From Lactuca virosa (taxonomy: Eukaryota; Streptophyta; Magnoliopsida; Asterales; Asteraceae): 64,000 nucleotides of DNA. The stretch's first letter is position 1. Each line of letters begins with the position of its first letter. Positions 11,992 through 23,342 of the stretch are shown piece by piece. The notes under the pieces are model-generated. The model saw only the letters and a list, made by a program, of their open reading frames with translations, was not told the origin of the DNA and did not search any database. Position numbers and translations under genes: made by a program. The DNA is taken from positions 251,683,780 through 251,747,779 of the forward strand of contig CAKMRJ010005634.1 in assembly GCA_928212115.1 (NCBI GenBank), given 5' to 3'.

Positions 11992-12743
11992 TGTTGGGTT
12001 TTGAGCATTCTAACACTCCTATGGTGTACATGCAACCCAATAAACCTTGGATCTATGTTTTCTCTATTATACATGCAAATATTAACTATTCCAAGGTTTC
12101 ATCCTAACTAACATATTATGAAGCACCTATACTACAAAGTTCTAGTTAGATGACATACCTTTTGATGTAGCTTGATGTCTTCAAGCTTTAAGAGCTTAGC
12201 CCCAATAGTGTGGAAGCCTCAAATGGAATCACAAATCACCAAAACACCTTGGAAGAACTTGAGAGAATATGTATGCACACTAAAATCGGCCCACTCTTAT
12301 TTTCACACACTTGTGCCAATTTTGTGAGCCAAGGACCCCTTTATATATTATGGAGGATTAGGGTTACATCCATGTAAACCCTAATACCCATGAGCTTTCA
12401 TTTACATAGGATCCATGGGTTAAAAGCTCCATGGACCATCCATGAAAGCTTAGCCCAACCTAAATGAACTTGGCCCATTCCATATATATAAGAGTCCATA
12501 TTTAATTAGTTCTTTTTGATCACTTAATTAATTCTAAATTAATTCTTGATCAATACTAATTAAATAATATGATTCCATATTAATATATTAGAACTTATAA
12601 TATATTAATATAAATCATAAATATACTATTCTCAAAAGACTATCCATATAAATTGTGCCGGTGAAGTGCAACCCAAATGGACCATGCCGGGTCGGGTCAA
12701 GTACATACCAAATATAGTTATGGACTTAGACATTAATCCAACA
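11992..12743 (-). repeat. E3 3' LTR
   Basis: 752 bp, ends TGTTGGATTA and GCTCAAAACCCAACA when read on the minus strand. Nearly identical to the E4 LTR at 15164-15914. The neighbouring polypurine tract (12744-12760) and 3' noncoding block show that it is a 3' LTR. Confidence 0.85.
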
Positions 12744-13432
12744 GTCTCCCACTTGGATAAGTCTAAAACTATTATTGAGTATGACTTCAAAACCTAACTG
12801 GCAATCGTAGCTCTTAAAGCCACTGTCGAACTCTGACCTTGTCAATGACTTGTCCATTAGATAAGGGATCATATATTCCTCCATTCTAGATATCATATGG
12901 ACTGAGACATGGATTATAATCATTATCTCTGTCCATTTGTTGTTTCCCGATTTTCGATTTATGATGACTGACTGATTGAACAAATCAAATCAGTCCTGGC
13001 TTGGCCAAGCACTCACATGTGTCATCGCTAAATCATCGAGGGGCCCACGGATATCGCTTTTATCTCGAAGGTAAAAGGAATGGATAAACTTCGACTCATA
13101 TGGCTTGTTCTACTACTTGTTGAATCATACACAAAGGCACGTTTATATAACATCGAGTTACCAAATGCGTTTTCGTGCAATCAATGTATAACCAACTCAT
13201 AGTAACAACTCATATCTCTAGGTTTGAAGAATATAAGATATTATCGTCTCATGATCACTCGAGATAAAATCCATGAAGTGATTCAAATGAGCGCGGGTTG
13301 AATCCAATACTCAGAACTTATGAGCACTCATGAGTGTTGTAGCACCACTTTGTCCACCAACTTGGACCTCTACAAACCAACCCATGACAGTCTTGATTCA
13401 TATCTACTTCTAACATATGACCGACCGTGGAT
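12744..13432 (-). other. E3 3' noncoding block
   Basis: Same block as E1 4431-5200 and, almost base for base, E4 15915-16503. The small open frame at 12726-12983 that crosses the LTR border also occurs at 15897-16154 and is a by-product of this duplication, not a gene. Confidence 0.75.
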
Positions 13433-13897
13433 GGTCAACCGGGTTGACTATGGCCAATCCCTTTCCATTGGGAAGAGAATGCTTTTTCTGGATTTCCAGT
13501 GTCACCATTGTCACTGTCCATAAAGTTTTTGGGAAGTTGATCTTCTAATCAAATTTGCTTCACTATCGTTCCAAATCATTGCTGATTCAGCAGCACCAAG
13601 CAAATAGATATGATCATTAAGGTTCATGTCATAGTCTGTATCATAGTAGTCCCAAAGGAACTCACTATGTGACTTAGAAAGTGATTGAACATCTAACTTT
13701 CTCAAGACTTTGAAACCCAACTCTCCCGGCTTGTCAATATGTGACTTTATCTCTAAGATGTGATCACACATAGACCTTGCTTGCCATTAGGGCTTGAGTG
13801 ACCTTGAACTTGTGGGTTAAGGAGAATAATTGGAGGAGGTGGAGGAAGTAAAGTTCCAAGAGATTTGGGAAGATCATAGATGTCTGAACTCGACATC
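13433..13897 (-). pseudogene. E3 gag remnant
   Basis: The ATG at 13897 starts MSSSDIYDLPKSL. After an early shift the frame 13771-13511 is open for 86 codons with capsid-like helices (KSHSEFLWDYYDTDYD, GAAESAMIW). A short C-terminal piece then runs to the deletion joint near 13433. This gag is related to E1's, not to that of Copia A or B, and lacks a zinc knuckle in what remains. It is too short to be functional. Confidence 0.65.
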
Positions 13898-15163
13898 TTT
13901 TGGGAGATATTCAATATAGCTGATCTAAAGTCCTTAATATAACACCCAATATGAAATATTAAGGCTAGGATCCAACAACCTATTTATACCTGGAAGAGGG
14001 ATGCCGTAATCCGAGTTATAAAATAGTTGAAGGTAGGTAAATGACGATTTACCAATTTCCACCATGAAAAACGAAATGTATTATTAGGTTTTAATTGGTT
14101 TTGAAACTCCTAGATTCTTTTGAGATTCATTGAACTTTTCAATGGCATGTTTCAATCTCGAGTGTGCCTTCAGGTTTTGTGACTGGGATGCCGAGGATCA
14201 CAAAACAAGGTGTGAAGTAACCATGCAAATATACTTGGTACCCTTAATATTTACCCCTCAATCGATGTGCCGGTTAACCACACACGCTCCAACGATACTA
14301 TGATAAACATTAAGTTACCCTTTGCCTACCTTGTTAAGTCCAGGTTAGTGTGCCGGTTAACCACACACGCTCCACTAACAGCTTAAACAAAGTGCAAAGT
14401 GTAATTTCATGGATTAGCACCTTATTCACATTTTCCTAAGTAACTAAGATTGAGAATTTATAAGTGTTTAGTTACTTAGTATTTATCATTATACTTATAA
14501 TGAAGGGAGAATTATAGTCCTTGTCCTACCTGTTCGGCTAACGACCCTCCACCGGTCAAGGAAGCGGTGAGTGAGAGTGGACACCTATTAAACTGCCATT
14601 TTATAGGAAGTAACCTTATACCCCCCTTATAGACCGGCTTCGTGAATGAGGCCTACTAATGGTAAGACGACTTGCTCTTATACATATAATAAATTAAACT
14701 TTTAATATTATAATAGTATAAGGGTGTATTTTAGACATTTAAAATACTTGGTGGTTTAATCTATTAATTAAACTAGACTTTTAATTTAATTAAACTCAAA
14801 CCATATATTTATGGATTAATAATACTCTTTTAATTAAACGCTTTAATTAACTATTAATAAAGTCCATAAGAGTTAATTTGAACTATTCAACAAAACATCA
14901 TAATTCCAATTATTAAACTCAAAATTAAAACCATTTAATTAATTGTTTAAGTTATGAACCCAAGAGTTTTAGAATTCAATTCTTTTTTTCATTAAAAACT
15001 TTTCTCAAATTCCAAAACTTGAGGGCAAGTTTTGTAATTCTTGAAAACCTTTGGATTCCATAACTTATTGAATTAATGGTGTTTTATGATGAAACTTTCC
15101 ATGTTCCATAACTTATGGAATTAGAGCTGCCGTATCAATTTGAGGAGTAGGTGGTGTTGCAGT
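13898..15163 (-). other. E3 leader (partial)
   Basis: Minus-strand leader with the conserved hairpins: GGTAAAT-CGTC-ATTTACC (14042-14059), TTTTGTGA...TCACAAAA (about 14177-14207), two GAGCGTGTGTGG cores (14270-14380), CCACCG region (14549-14567) and the TATAAAATGG hairpin. 14690-15163 is AT-rich. No primer site is seen before the E4 LTR. Confidence 0.7.
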
Positions 15164-15914
15164 TGTTGGTTTTTGAGCATTCTAACACTCCTATGGTGTA
15201 CATGCAACCCTATAAACCTTGGATCTATGTTTTCTCTATTATACATGCAAATATTAACTATTCCAAGGTTTCATCCTAACTAGCATATTATGAAGCACAT
15301 ATACTACAAAGTTCTAGTTAGATGACATACCTTTTGATGTAGCTTGATGTCTTCAAGCTTTAAGAGCTTAGCCCCAATAGTGTCGAAGCCTCAAATGGAA
15401 TCACAAATCACCAAAACACCTTGGAAGAACTTGAAAGAATATGTATGCACACTAAAATCGGCCCACTCTTATTTTCACACACTTGTGCCAATTTTGTGAG
15501 CCAAGGACCCCTTTATATATTATGGAGGATTAGGGTTACCTCCATGTAAACCCTAATACCCATGACCTTTCATTTACATAGGATCCATGGGTTAAAAGCT
15601 CCATGGACCATCCATGAAAGCTTAGCCCAACCTAAATGAACTTGGCCCATTCCATATATATAAGAGTCCATATTTAATTAGTTCTTTTTGATCACTTAAT
15701 TAATTCTAAATTAATTCTTGATCAATACTAATTAAATAATATGATTCCATATTAATATATTAGAACTTATAATATATTAATATAAATCATAAATATACTA
15801 TTCTAAAAAAACTATCCATATAAATTGCCCGGTGAAGTGCAACCCAAATGGACCATGCCGGGTCGGGTCAAGTACATACCAAATATAGTTATGGACTTAG
15901 ACATTAATCCAACA
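15164..15914 (-). repeat. E4 3' LTR
   Basis: 751 bp, minus strand TGTTGGATTA to AAAAACCAACA, next to a polypurine tract at 15915. Very close to the E3 LTR, with a handful of differences by eye. No primer site flanks it, so it is not E3's own 5' LTR. Confidence 0.8.
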
Positions 15915-16503
15915 GTCTCCCACTTGGATAAGTCTAAAACTATTATTGAGTATGACTTCAAAACCTAACTGGCAATCGTAGCTCTTAAAGCCGTTGTCAA
16001 ACTCTGACCTTGTCAATGACTTATCCATTAGATAAGGGATCATATATTCCTCCATTCTAGATATCATATGGACTGAGACATGGATTATAATCATTATCTC
16101 TGTCCATTTGTTGTTTCCCGATTTTCGATTTATGATGACTGACTGATTGAACAAATCAAATCAGTCCTGGCTTGGCCAAGCACTCACATGTGTCATCGCT
16201 AAATCATCGAGGGGCCCACAGATATCGCTTTTATCCCGAAGGTAAAAGGAATGGATAAACTTCGACTCATATGGCTTGTTCTACTACTTGTTGAATCATA
16301 CACAAAGGCACGTTTATATAACATCGAGTTACCAAATGCGTTTTCGTGCAATCAATGTATAACCAACTCATAGTAACAACTCATATCTCTAGGTTTGAAG
16401 AATATAAGATATTATCGTCTCATGATCACTCGTGATAAAATCCATGAAGTGATTCAAATGAACGCGAGTTGAATCCAATACTCAGAACTTATGAGCACTC
16501 ATG
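15915..16503 (-). other. E4 3' noncoding block, truncated
   Basis: Near-identical to E3 12744-13332 and then stops inside CACTCATGAGTG, where it is fused to RNaseH codons. The lost stretch includes the RNaseH C-terminus and the first part of the 3' block. Confidence 0.75.
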
Positions 16504-19140
16504 AAGGTCTTCAACCAAGCCGCCTCCTTTGATGCCTCACTAGCTGCGATGTACTCTGATTCACAAGTAGAATCATCCAACGTTGATTGATTGGAACTTT
16601 TCCAAGTGACTACTCTACCATTTAACAAGAATACCTAGCCAGACTGAGAACAAAAGTTGTCTCGATCAGTCTGAAAGCTAGCGTCGCTATATCGACTTAT
16701 TCCCAACGTATTACTACCACCAAGAACTAGAATCATATCCTTTGTTCTCCGCAAATACTTGAGAATGTTATTCATTGATGTCCAATGGGCTCTGCCTAGA
16801 TTACCCTGAAATCGAGTAACCATGCTCAAAGCATAAGACACATCAGGGTGAGTACATGTCATAACATACATTATCGATCCTATAGCCGATGCATCCTTAT
16901 CCTGATGAGACGTTACTTTCTATCCTCAACATCCTTATCCCAAGGATATAGGTTGCTTCCCCTAGATCCTTCATAGTGAAACACTTCCCAAGCCAAGATT
17001 CTACTTCTTGCAAGGTTAGGATATCGTTTCTTATAAGGAGTATGTCATCAACATACAATACTAGGAAAGTTACTATACTCCCACTAGCTTTGACATACAC
17101 ACATGACTCATCGTCACTTCTATAGAATCCAAACTTGTTGGCCTTCTCGTTTAAGTAAATATTCCATCTGCGAGATGCCTATTTTAATCCATAAATAGAT
17201 TTCTCAAGATTACACACTCTACCTGGAAATTTGGCATGGACAAAACCTTTTGGCTGACTCATATAGACGTCCTTAGTTAACTTTCCCATTTAGGAAAGGA
17301 GTTTTAACATCCATTTTTCACACCTCATAATCATAAAAGGCAACTATGGCAAGCATTATCCTGATATAGTTTATCTTAGCCACTGGTGAAAAGGTCTCAT
17401 CATAGTCAACCTTGAAGTTTTGAGTAAATCCGTTCGAATCCATTCGCGTTTTAAACATGTGTACCTTTCCATCCATGTGAGTCTTCTTCTTGAAGATCTA
17501 TTTGCAGCCTACTGTCTTTCAACTGGGTTCATGATCAGCCAAATTACAAACTTGGTTATCATACATAGACTGGATCTCGGTATCCATCACCTCTTTCCAT
17601 TTTGTAGCCTTAGAGCCTGCCAACGCTTCCTTATAGTTAGCAGGTTCTTCCAGATTTACCAGTGTTCTATCACTGATAAACGTGTCCCCTTCCACACTAA
17701 CATGGAAACCATAAAACTCAGGTGGTACATTAATTCTACTAGATTGACGAAGAGGTAATGAATTGTCAATCGTGTCAACAGGAGTCTCATCCTCTGGTTG
17801 ACTGCTAGTGTCATCTAAGGTTCCTTCATTGCTTGGCTCGTGAATCCCTTCAAGGTCAATATCATTCCGACTATCCTCTTTGAATATGATCTCTCCCTCA
17901 CGAAAGACTCCCCTTAGATCTACAAAGACCACGTTCTGACTAGGTATGTAGAACAAGTATCCAAAAGACTTTTGTGGGTAGCCAATGAAAATACACCTCT
18001 CGGCTCTGGGTTCGAACTTGTCATGAGTTTCTTGTCTCACGAGAGCCTCACAACCCTATACCTTGATATGTACGAGCGTGGGAAATTTCCATTTCCACAT
18101 ATCGTGAGGCATTTTGGCAACCTTCTTTATGGGAAAAAGATTTAGGATGTGGGCGGCTGTCTCTAAGGCATACTCCAGGAAGATATATGAAGTGAATATC
18201 AAATCATCATGGAATGAACCATGTCTAACAAGGTTCAATTACACCTCTCATCCACACCATTAAGTTGTGGTGTTATAGGAGGACTCAATTATGAAATGAT
18301 TCCACATTCCTGTAGATAGTCATGGAACTCGATACTAAGATACTCTCCGCCTCTGTCAAATCGGAGCATCTTTATCTTCCCGCCCAATTGAGTCTCTACT
18401 TCGTGCTGAAATTTCTTGAACCTTTAAAACATTTTAGATTTATGCTTGATTAAGTACATATACTTATATCTGCTATAATCATCAGTAAATGCCACATAGT
18501 AGTGATAAGCATACCTTGTGGCAAATCTGAGTGGCCCATACACATCCGTATAGATGAGGTCATGTTCTAGTGAAAGGTGATTTTGTTATCTTCCCCACTA
18601 GACACGACTCGCATTCATCATCTGACCTTAAGTCATATGATTCCAATACTACATCTTTTTGGAGTTGGGCGATGTGTTTCTTGTTGATGTGCCCAAGATG
18701 GAAATGCCACAAGCATGATTTGTCTACACCATTATACAAATCAATATGATATACACAATTTCCTAAGATATCAACACAAATCACAGTTTCATATACACCA
18801 TTAGAAGGTAAAGCTTTAAACATAAAAGCATTATTTTTATAAGATGAAATCAAACCATCATCATTATCAAATGAATATCGAGAATCTTGTCTGAACAATG
18901 CATGAAATGAAATAATGTTTCTTGTCATTTCTGACGAATAGCAACTATTAATCAAATCTATCCTAACATCACCACCGAGCACTAGACCATAAACTCCAAT
19001 CTTGGTAACAGGTGAAGATCGCATATTCCCCATGATCAAGTTCATTCTTCCATGCTCCACTTACTCACTTTCTCGTAGCCCCAGAAAATCAGAACAAATG
19101 TGGAAACCACATCCTTTGTCAAGGACCCAAGAACGAGTAA
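16504..19140 (-). pseudogene. E4 pol remnant (PR, IN, RT, RNaseH)
   Basis: Pieces in order on the minus strand: protease with DTG changed to DKG (about 19115), pre-integrase region with HLGHINKKH and CESCLVGK (18560-19060), integrase in broken frames (18056-18238 and around 18300-18560), integrase C-terminus through the linker to the RT start (17519-18040), RT with an intact LYVDDILL motif (16897-17100), and RT/RNaseH (16635-16871) ending at WLKTF. A segment of RT after ILGIRMLR is deleted. Integrase would insert the cDNA and RT/RNaseH would copy the RNA, but the many stops make this copy dead. Confidence 0.8.
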
Positions 19141-19514
19141 GTTGTGAGTTATTGACTTAAATAGTGTACATACCTGGTGACGATGGCTTGACCTTTCCAT
19201 CCTTAATGTCCTGCAAGTATTTGGGACAATTTATTTTCCAATGTACTTTTTCGCTACAATAGTAACAAGTGACCTCCTTTGGGTCTCTAATAGCAGGAAT
19301 ACCAAAGTTGGGCTTTGTCTTTGACCTACTGCTAGACGCTCTAGCATGGGTCTTGCCCTTCCAGTTTGATTGAGGATCAGCCTTCCTCTTTTTTTCTCTG
19401 TTTTGACCAATGGCCAAGACAGGAGCACTTATCGCATAAGGGACCTAATTTTTCTTCATCCCAGTCTCAGCTGTCTACAAGAAGTTGTGGAGTTGGGTCA
19501 ATATGGTCTCCATG
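19141..19514 (-). pseudogene. E4 gag C-terminal remnant
   Basis: Contains MAIGQNREKKRK, then the nucleocapsid knuckle CYYCSEKVHWKINC (19157-19417), in which the usual Gly before His is Val. Upstream (19440-19514) the capsid end reads YLPMNNMETILTQLHNFL followed by a stop. At that point gag homology ends and the tandem array begins, so the first 60% of gag is missing. Confidence 0.75.
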
Positions 19515-21840
19515 TTGTTCATTGGAAGGTAGTTGCTTAGTGTCATGGAAAGACCCATGGATTCCATATGGGTCATTGGTCATGTGTATTGGGTGGTAGT
19601 TGCTTACTGTGTCATGGTAAGACCCATAAATGACATATGGGACAATGTTCGTTGGGTGGTAGTTGCTTATAGTGGCATCGTAAGACCCATGGATGACATA
19701 TGGGTCATTGGTCATGTGCATTGGGTGGTAAGTGCTTACTGTGTCATGGTAAGACCCATAAATGACATATGGGTCATTGTTCATGTGGTAATTTCTAATA
19801 GTGTCATGGTAAGACCAATGGATGACATATGGGTCATTAGTGATGTTCATAGGATGGTAGTTTCTTATAGTGTCATGGTAAGACCCATGGATGTCATATG
19901 GGTCATCAATGATGTTCATTGGGCGGTGCTTTCTTATAGTGTCATGGTAAGATCCATTGATTCCATATGGATCAATTGTCATGTGCATTGGGTGGTAGTT
20001 GCTTACTGTGTCATGGTAAGACCCATAGATGACATATGGGTTATTATTCATGTGTTAGTTGCTTATAGTGTTATGGTAAGACCAATGGATGACATATGAG
20101 TCATTGGTGATGTTCATTGGGTGGTAGTTGCTTATAGTGTCATGGTACGATCCATGGATGACATATTGGTCATTGGTGATGTTCATTAGGTGGTAGTTTC
20201 GTATAGTGTTATGGTAAGACCCATGGATGTCATATGGGTCATTGGTCATGTGCATTGGGCGATATTTGCTTACTGTGTCATGGTAAGACCCATAAATGAC
20301 ACATGGGTCAATGTTCGTTGGGTGGTAGTTGCTTATAGTTTCATGGTAAGACCCATGGATGCCATATGGGTCATTGGTCATGTCCATTGGGTTGTAGTTG
20401 CTTACCGTGTCATGGTATGACCCATAAGTTACATATGGGTCATTGTTCATGTGGTAGTTGCTTATAGTGTAATGGTAAGACCAATGGATGACATATGGGT
20501 CATTGGTGATGTTCATTGGGTGGTAGTTGCTTATAGTGTCATGGTAAGAACCATGAATGACATATAGGTCTTTATTCATGTGGTAGTTTCTTATAGTGTC
20601 ATGGTAAGACCAATGGGTGACATATGTGTCATTGGTCATGTTCATTGGGTGGTAGTTGCTTATAGTGTCATGGTAAGACCTGATGGGTTTTGAGCATTCT
20701 AACACTCCTAAGTGTACATGCAACCCTAAATACCTTGGATCTATGTTTTCTCTATTATACATGCAATTATGAACTTTCCAAGGTATTACCCTATCTAGCA
20801 TACAATACTTGATACTTGGGTAATCAAATCGATAGAATACATACCTTTGTTTGATGTAGCGTGTCTCCATGAAGCTTGAGTGCCTAGTGCCCCAAGTGTG
20901 ACACCTCAAATGGTTCACACAACACCAAATGCACATGGAATGACTTGAGAGAAATGGAACACTCCTTGAAATCGTCTAGCCCTCATATTCACACATTAGT
21001 GCACGATTTCTTGAGCCATGGGATTCTTTTATATGGTGGCTATTAGGGTTACACCATGTAACTCATAACTTTACACATTCCTTATGCTCCATGGATTTTA
21101 ACCTCCATGGAGTATCCATGGGTCACCCCATGGACTTAGTCCAACATAAGGAATCTTGGATCACAAGCCCACATATATAAGAATGAATGATTTACACAAT
21201 CAACCCATATATTTAATTAGTCTCCTTTTGATCACTTAATTAATTCCAAATTAATTCTTGATCAATACTAATTAAATAACCTTATTAATATATTAGAACT
21301 TATAATATATTAACCAACCTTAAGTGTTATTTCTCTCATTATAGTCTATCCAAATGCATGATGCCATGCAACCCAAATGGACCATGCCGGGTCGGGTCAA
21401 GTCTTACCAATTATAGTTATGGACTTAGACATTAATCCAACAAGACCAATGGATGAAATATGGGTCATGGGTCATGTGCATTGGGTGGTAGTGGCTTATA
21501 GTGTCATGTTAAGATGAATGGATGACATATGGGTCATGGGTCATGTGCATTGGGTAGTTGTGGTTTATAGTGTCATGTTATGACCAATGGATGACATATG
21601 GGTCATGGGTCATGTGGATTAAGTGGTAGTGGCTTATAGTGTCATGTTACGACCAATGGATAACAAATGGGTCATGGGTCATATGCATTGGGTGGTAATG
21701 GCTTATAGTCACCAATGGATGACATATAGGTCATGGGTAATGTGCGTTGGGTGGTAGTGTCTTATAGTGTCAAGTTTACGACCAATGGATGACATATGGG
21801 TCATGGGTTATGTGCATTAGGTGGTAATGGGGTATACATA
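19515..21840. repeat. Minisatellite-like tandem array (60/63/69 bp units)
   Basis: Roughly 18 head-to-tail units before the solo LTR and about five after it. The consensus unit on + is 69 bp with landmarks GGTAGTTGCTTATAGTGTCA, TGGTAAGACC and GACATATGGGTCATTGG; shorter units of 60 and 63 bp lack 9 or 6 bases at the right end. All are multiples of three, so long open frames run through on both strands (for example a repeated SYHDTISNYHPMN on minus). There is a second level: units starting at 19595 and at 20261 (666 bp, ten units apart) share their private variants and length order. Units after the LTR are more divergent (TGGGTCATGGGTCATG). No sign that it is translated. Confidence 0.85.
20681..21442 (-). 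repeat. Solo Copia LTR with target duplication
   Basis: 762 bp LTR of the E1 family (minus strand TGTTGGATTA to CTCAAAACCCATCA), flanked by direct repeats AGACC at 20676-20680 and 21443-21447. The array phase is restored across it (TAAGACC before, AGACCAATGG after). No internal sequence is present, so two LTRs of one insertion recombined and left this one. Confidence 0.92.
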
Positions 21841-22228
21841 TATTTTTTTAAAACCATTTTACTTTAGATGTATATATGTTACAAAATGTACGTTTGATAT
21901 TCTTTTAATTTTAGTTATCATTAATTAGTAATAAAATATAAAAAAATAAAAATTATTGAGTAAACAAATGTAACCTTTAAATGTTATCAAATTAATTATA
22001 GGTTATTTATTTTGTAAGGAGATAGTTATTAAACCAAATTTAACATAAATGGATTAAACTTATTCAATTGTTTACCTCCATGTAATATTAATTACCAAAA
22101 ACAACAATATGAATATAACCAACAAAATATGATTGATTACCAGAAAACATAATATATTACAGGTTTTATACAATCAAATTAAACACAAAAAGAAGTAGTT
22201 TTAAATAAATTGTCAAACTACTTATAAC
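21841..22228. other. AT-rich stretch, no feature seen
   Basis: Between the last array unit and the F-box pseudogene. Runs of A/T, no open frame of note and no LTR homology. It would be the 3' flank of the minus-strand pseudogene; no clear polyadenylation signal could be assigned. Confidence 0.5.
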
Positions 22229-23155
22229 CTAACCCCCATGGTCCTTCCCAAAAATCCTACCGAATCTCAAGAAACATGCTTCCCACAAACAAACATCACA
22301 CTCGAACAACCATTTGGCTCTCGTGAGAAAACCTTGATCCTTTCCAGAGTGATGTTGTGTACAAATGAGAAGGAAGCCATGGAATTCGATTTCCCTTCTC
22401 ATGTCCCTAGCCAGAAGTCGTTCAACCTTCCTCATGGTTTGTTTGACAATCTCAGTTCTTGGTGATGAATACGGGAACACATCACTCAACAACTGCATGG
22501 CTAGTTTTTTCATACGTTGGCCCTCTGCCAACATAAGCATCCCCAGGGCAAATGTAATATCTCTTTGTCACGCCCTAGATGCCTCTTCAAGCATCTGTTT
22601 TCCAGCATCATCACCAAGATAAAAATACTTGTTATGAAAGAAAATAACAAACATGTATAATAAATTAAGACCAATGAAAAGAAATTAACAAATAATGTAG
22701 AATAACGTAGATTAAACAGGGCACCATTCCATCAACAAATTTAATGTTAGGGTTCCCTTTGGGCTCTGTATTTCTGTAAGACTAGAAACTAGCCAATCTT
22801 CCCCCAAAACCTTCTCGTTGTTAAACTATCGGTCTCCATGGTCCTGTACACCTCATCCATCTCAAAATAATATTTGAAGGTTTTAGAACTAAGTAATGTA
22901 CACACATTTAAATAAAACTCGAATGCTTAGTTTATACACAAATTAAACTTCAAATGCTTATTATACGCACAAAATTGAAAAATATAATACAAAGGTTGTC
23001 GAAGAAACTTACACCCTCCTGTATTTGATGACATCAATAGATGAGTTCCTCCCTAGAAGCACCATTATGTTAATCATAGCATCCTTTGGTACTTCGACAA
23101 GCGATCTTCTTGTTTGTGATCTTGTTGACATTGTTCTTGAGGTGGATGCAACCAT
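22229..23155 (-). pseudogene. F-box-like protein pseudogene, three exons
   Basis: Exon 1 (23155-23013) starts MVASTSRTMSTRSQTRRS and then VEVPKDAMINIMVLLG, like the N-terminal half of an F-box, and ends at a GTAAGT donor. Exon 2 (about 22888-22727) follows an AG acceptor and encodes FEMDEVYRTMETDS, then, after a stop and a frameshift, GNPNIKFVDGM. Exon 3 (22627-22229) encodes YFYLGDDAGKQMLEEASRA, an in-frame TGA (22568-22570), DITFALGMLMLAEGQR and a C-terminus CDVCLWEACFLRFGRIF before a TAG. This order resembles the plant At2g35280/At1g67623-like F-box proteins, whose role is substrate choice in SCF ubiquitin ligases. The family call is from memory. It is the only host-type gene in the window and is broken in at least two exons. 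Confidence 0.5.
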
Positions 23156-23342
23156 CGATTAGCGTTATCTCGTTGGGAAAAAGATTGTCGGATTATAGTG
23201 TTTTTGGGAAAATGATCATAACTCTTTTAATTTATTAGGACCAAATACAGAGAGAAGATGATCGAGGAACTGAAACGACATGATGACGGGTTCCGGTATA
23301 ATGGCGCCTATAAGTGTTGGCATATTGTAACGACCAAGTTAC
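23156..23342. other. Short flank upstream of the F-box pseudogene
   Basis: Unique-looking 187 bp that would hold the pseudogene promoter; it is cut by the E5 LTR. No TATA box or other signal could be assigned with confidence. Confidence 0.4.

Larger units (their letters stand above)
11992..15163 (-). mobile_element. E3: gag-only Ty1/copia element, interrupted by E4
   Basis: Right to left: leader (from 15163), gag (13897 to about 13433), conserved 3' noncoding block, 3' LTR (11992-12743). No pol at all: the gag joins the 3' noncoding block at about 13432, where the E1 relative still continues, so this is an internal-deletion derivative. The leader's distal 250 bases, primer site and 5' LTR are missing because E4's 3' LTR abuts at 15164. 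Confidence 0.75.
15164..19514 (-). mobile_element. E4: Ty1/copia element with pol, 5' end lost at tandem array
   Basis: Right to left: end of gag (about 19514), protease, integrase, RT, RNaseH, 3' noncoding block, 3' LTR. It inserted in E3's leader. Its gag N-terminus, leader and 5' LTR are missing: at 19514 gag runs straight into the tandem array. It also has an internal deletion at 16503/16504 and another in RT near 16897. Confidence 0.75.

Noticed and set aside
12726..12983. 85-codon frame repeated at 15897-16154
   Set aside because: It crosses an LTR border on the same duplicated segment; its repetition reflects the duplication, not selection.
19515..20680. CRISPR-like or satellite-coded repeat protein (open frames 19467-20051 and 20055-20936)
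   Set aside because: Units are contiguous without spacers, so no CRISPR. The frames follow from unit lengths divisible by three, run on both strands and pass into an LTR; no sign of a real gene.
22238..22622. Plus-strand frames opposite the F-box pseudogene
   Set aside because: The minus strand has the recognisable C-terminus and splice sites; the plus frames are shadows.
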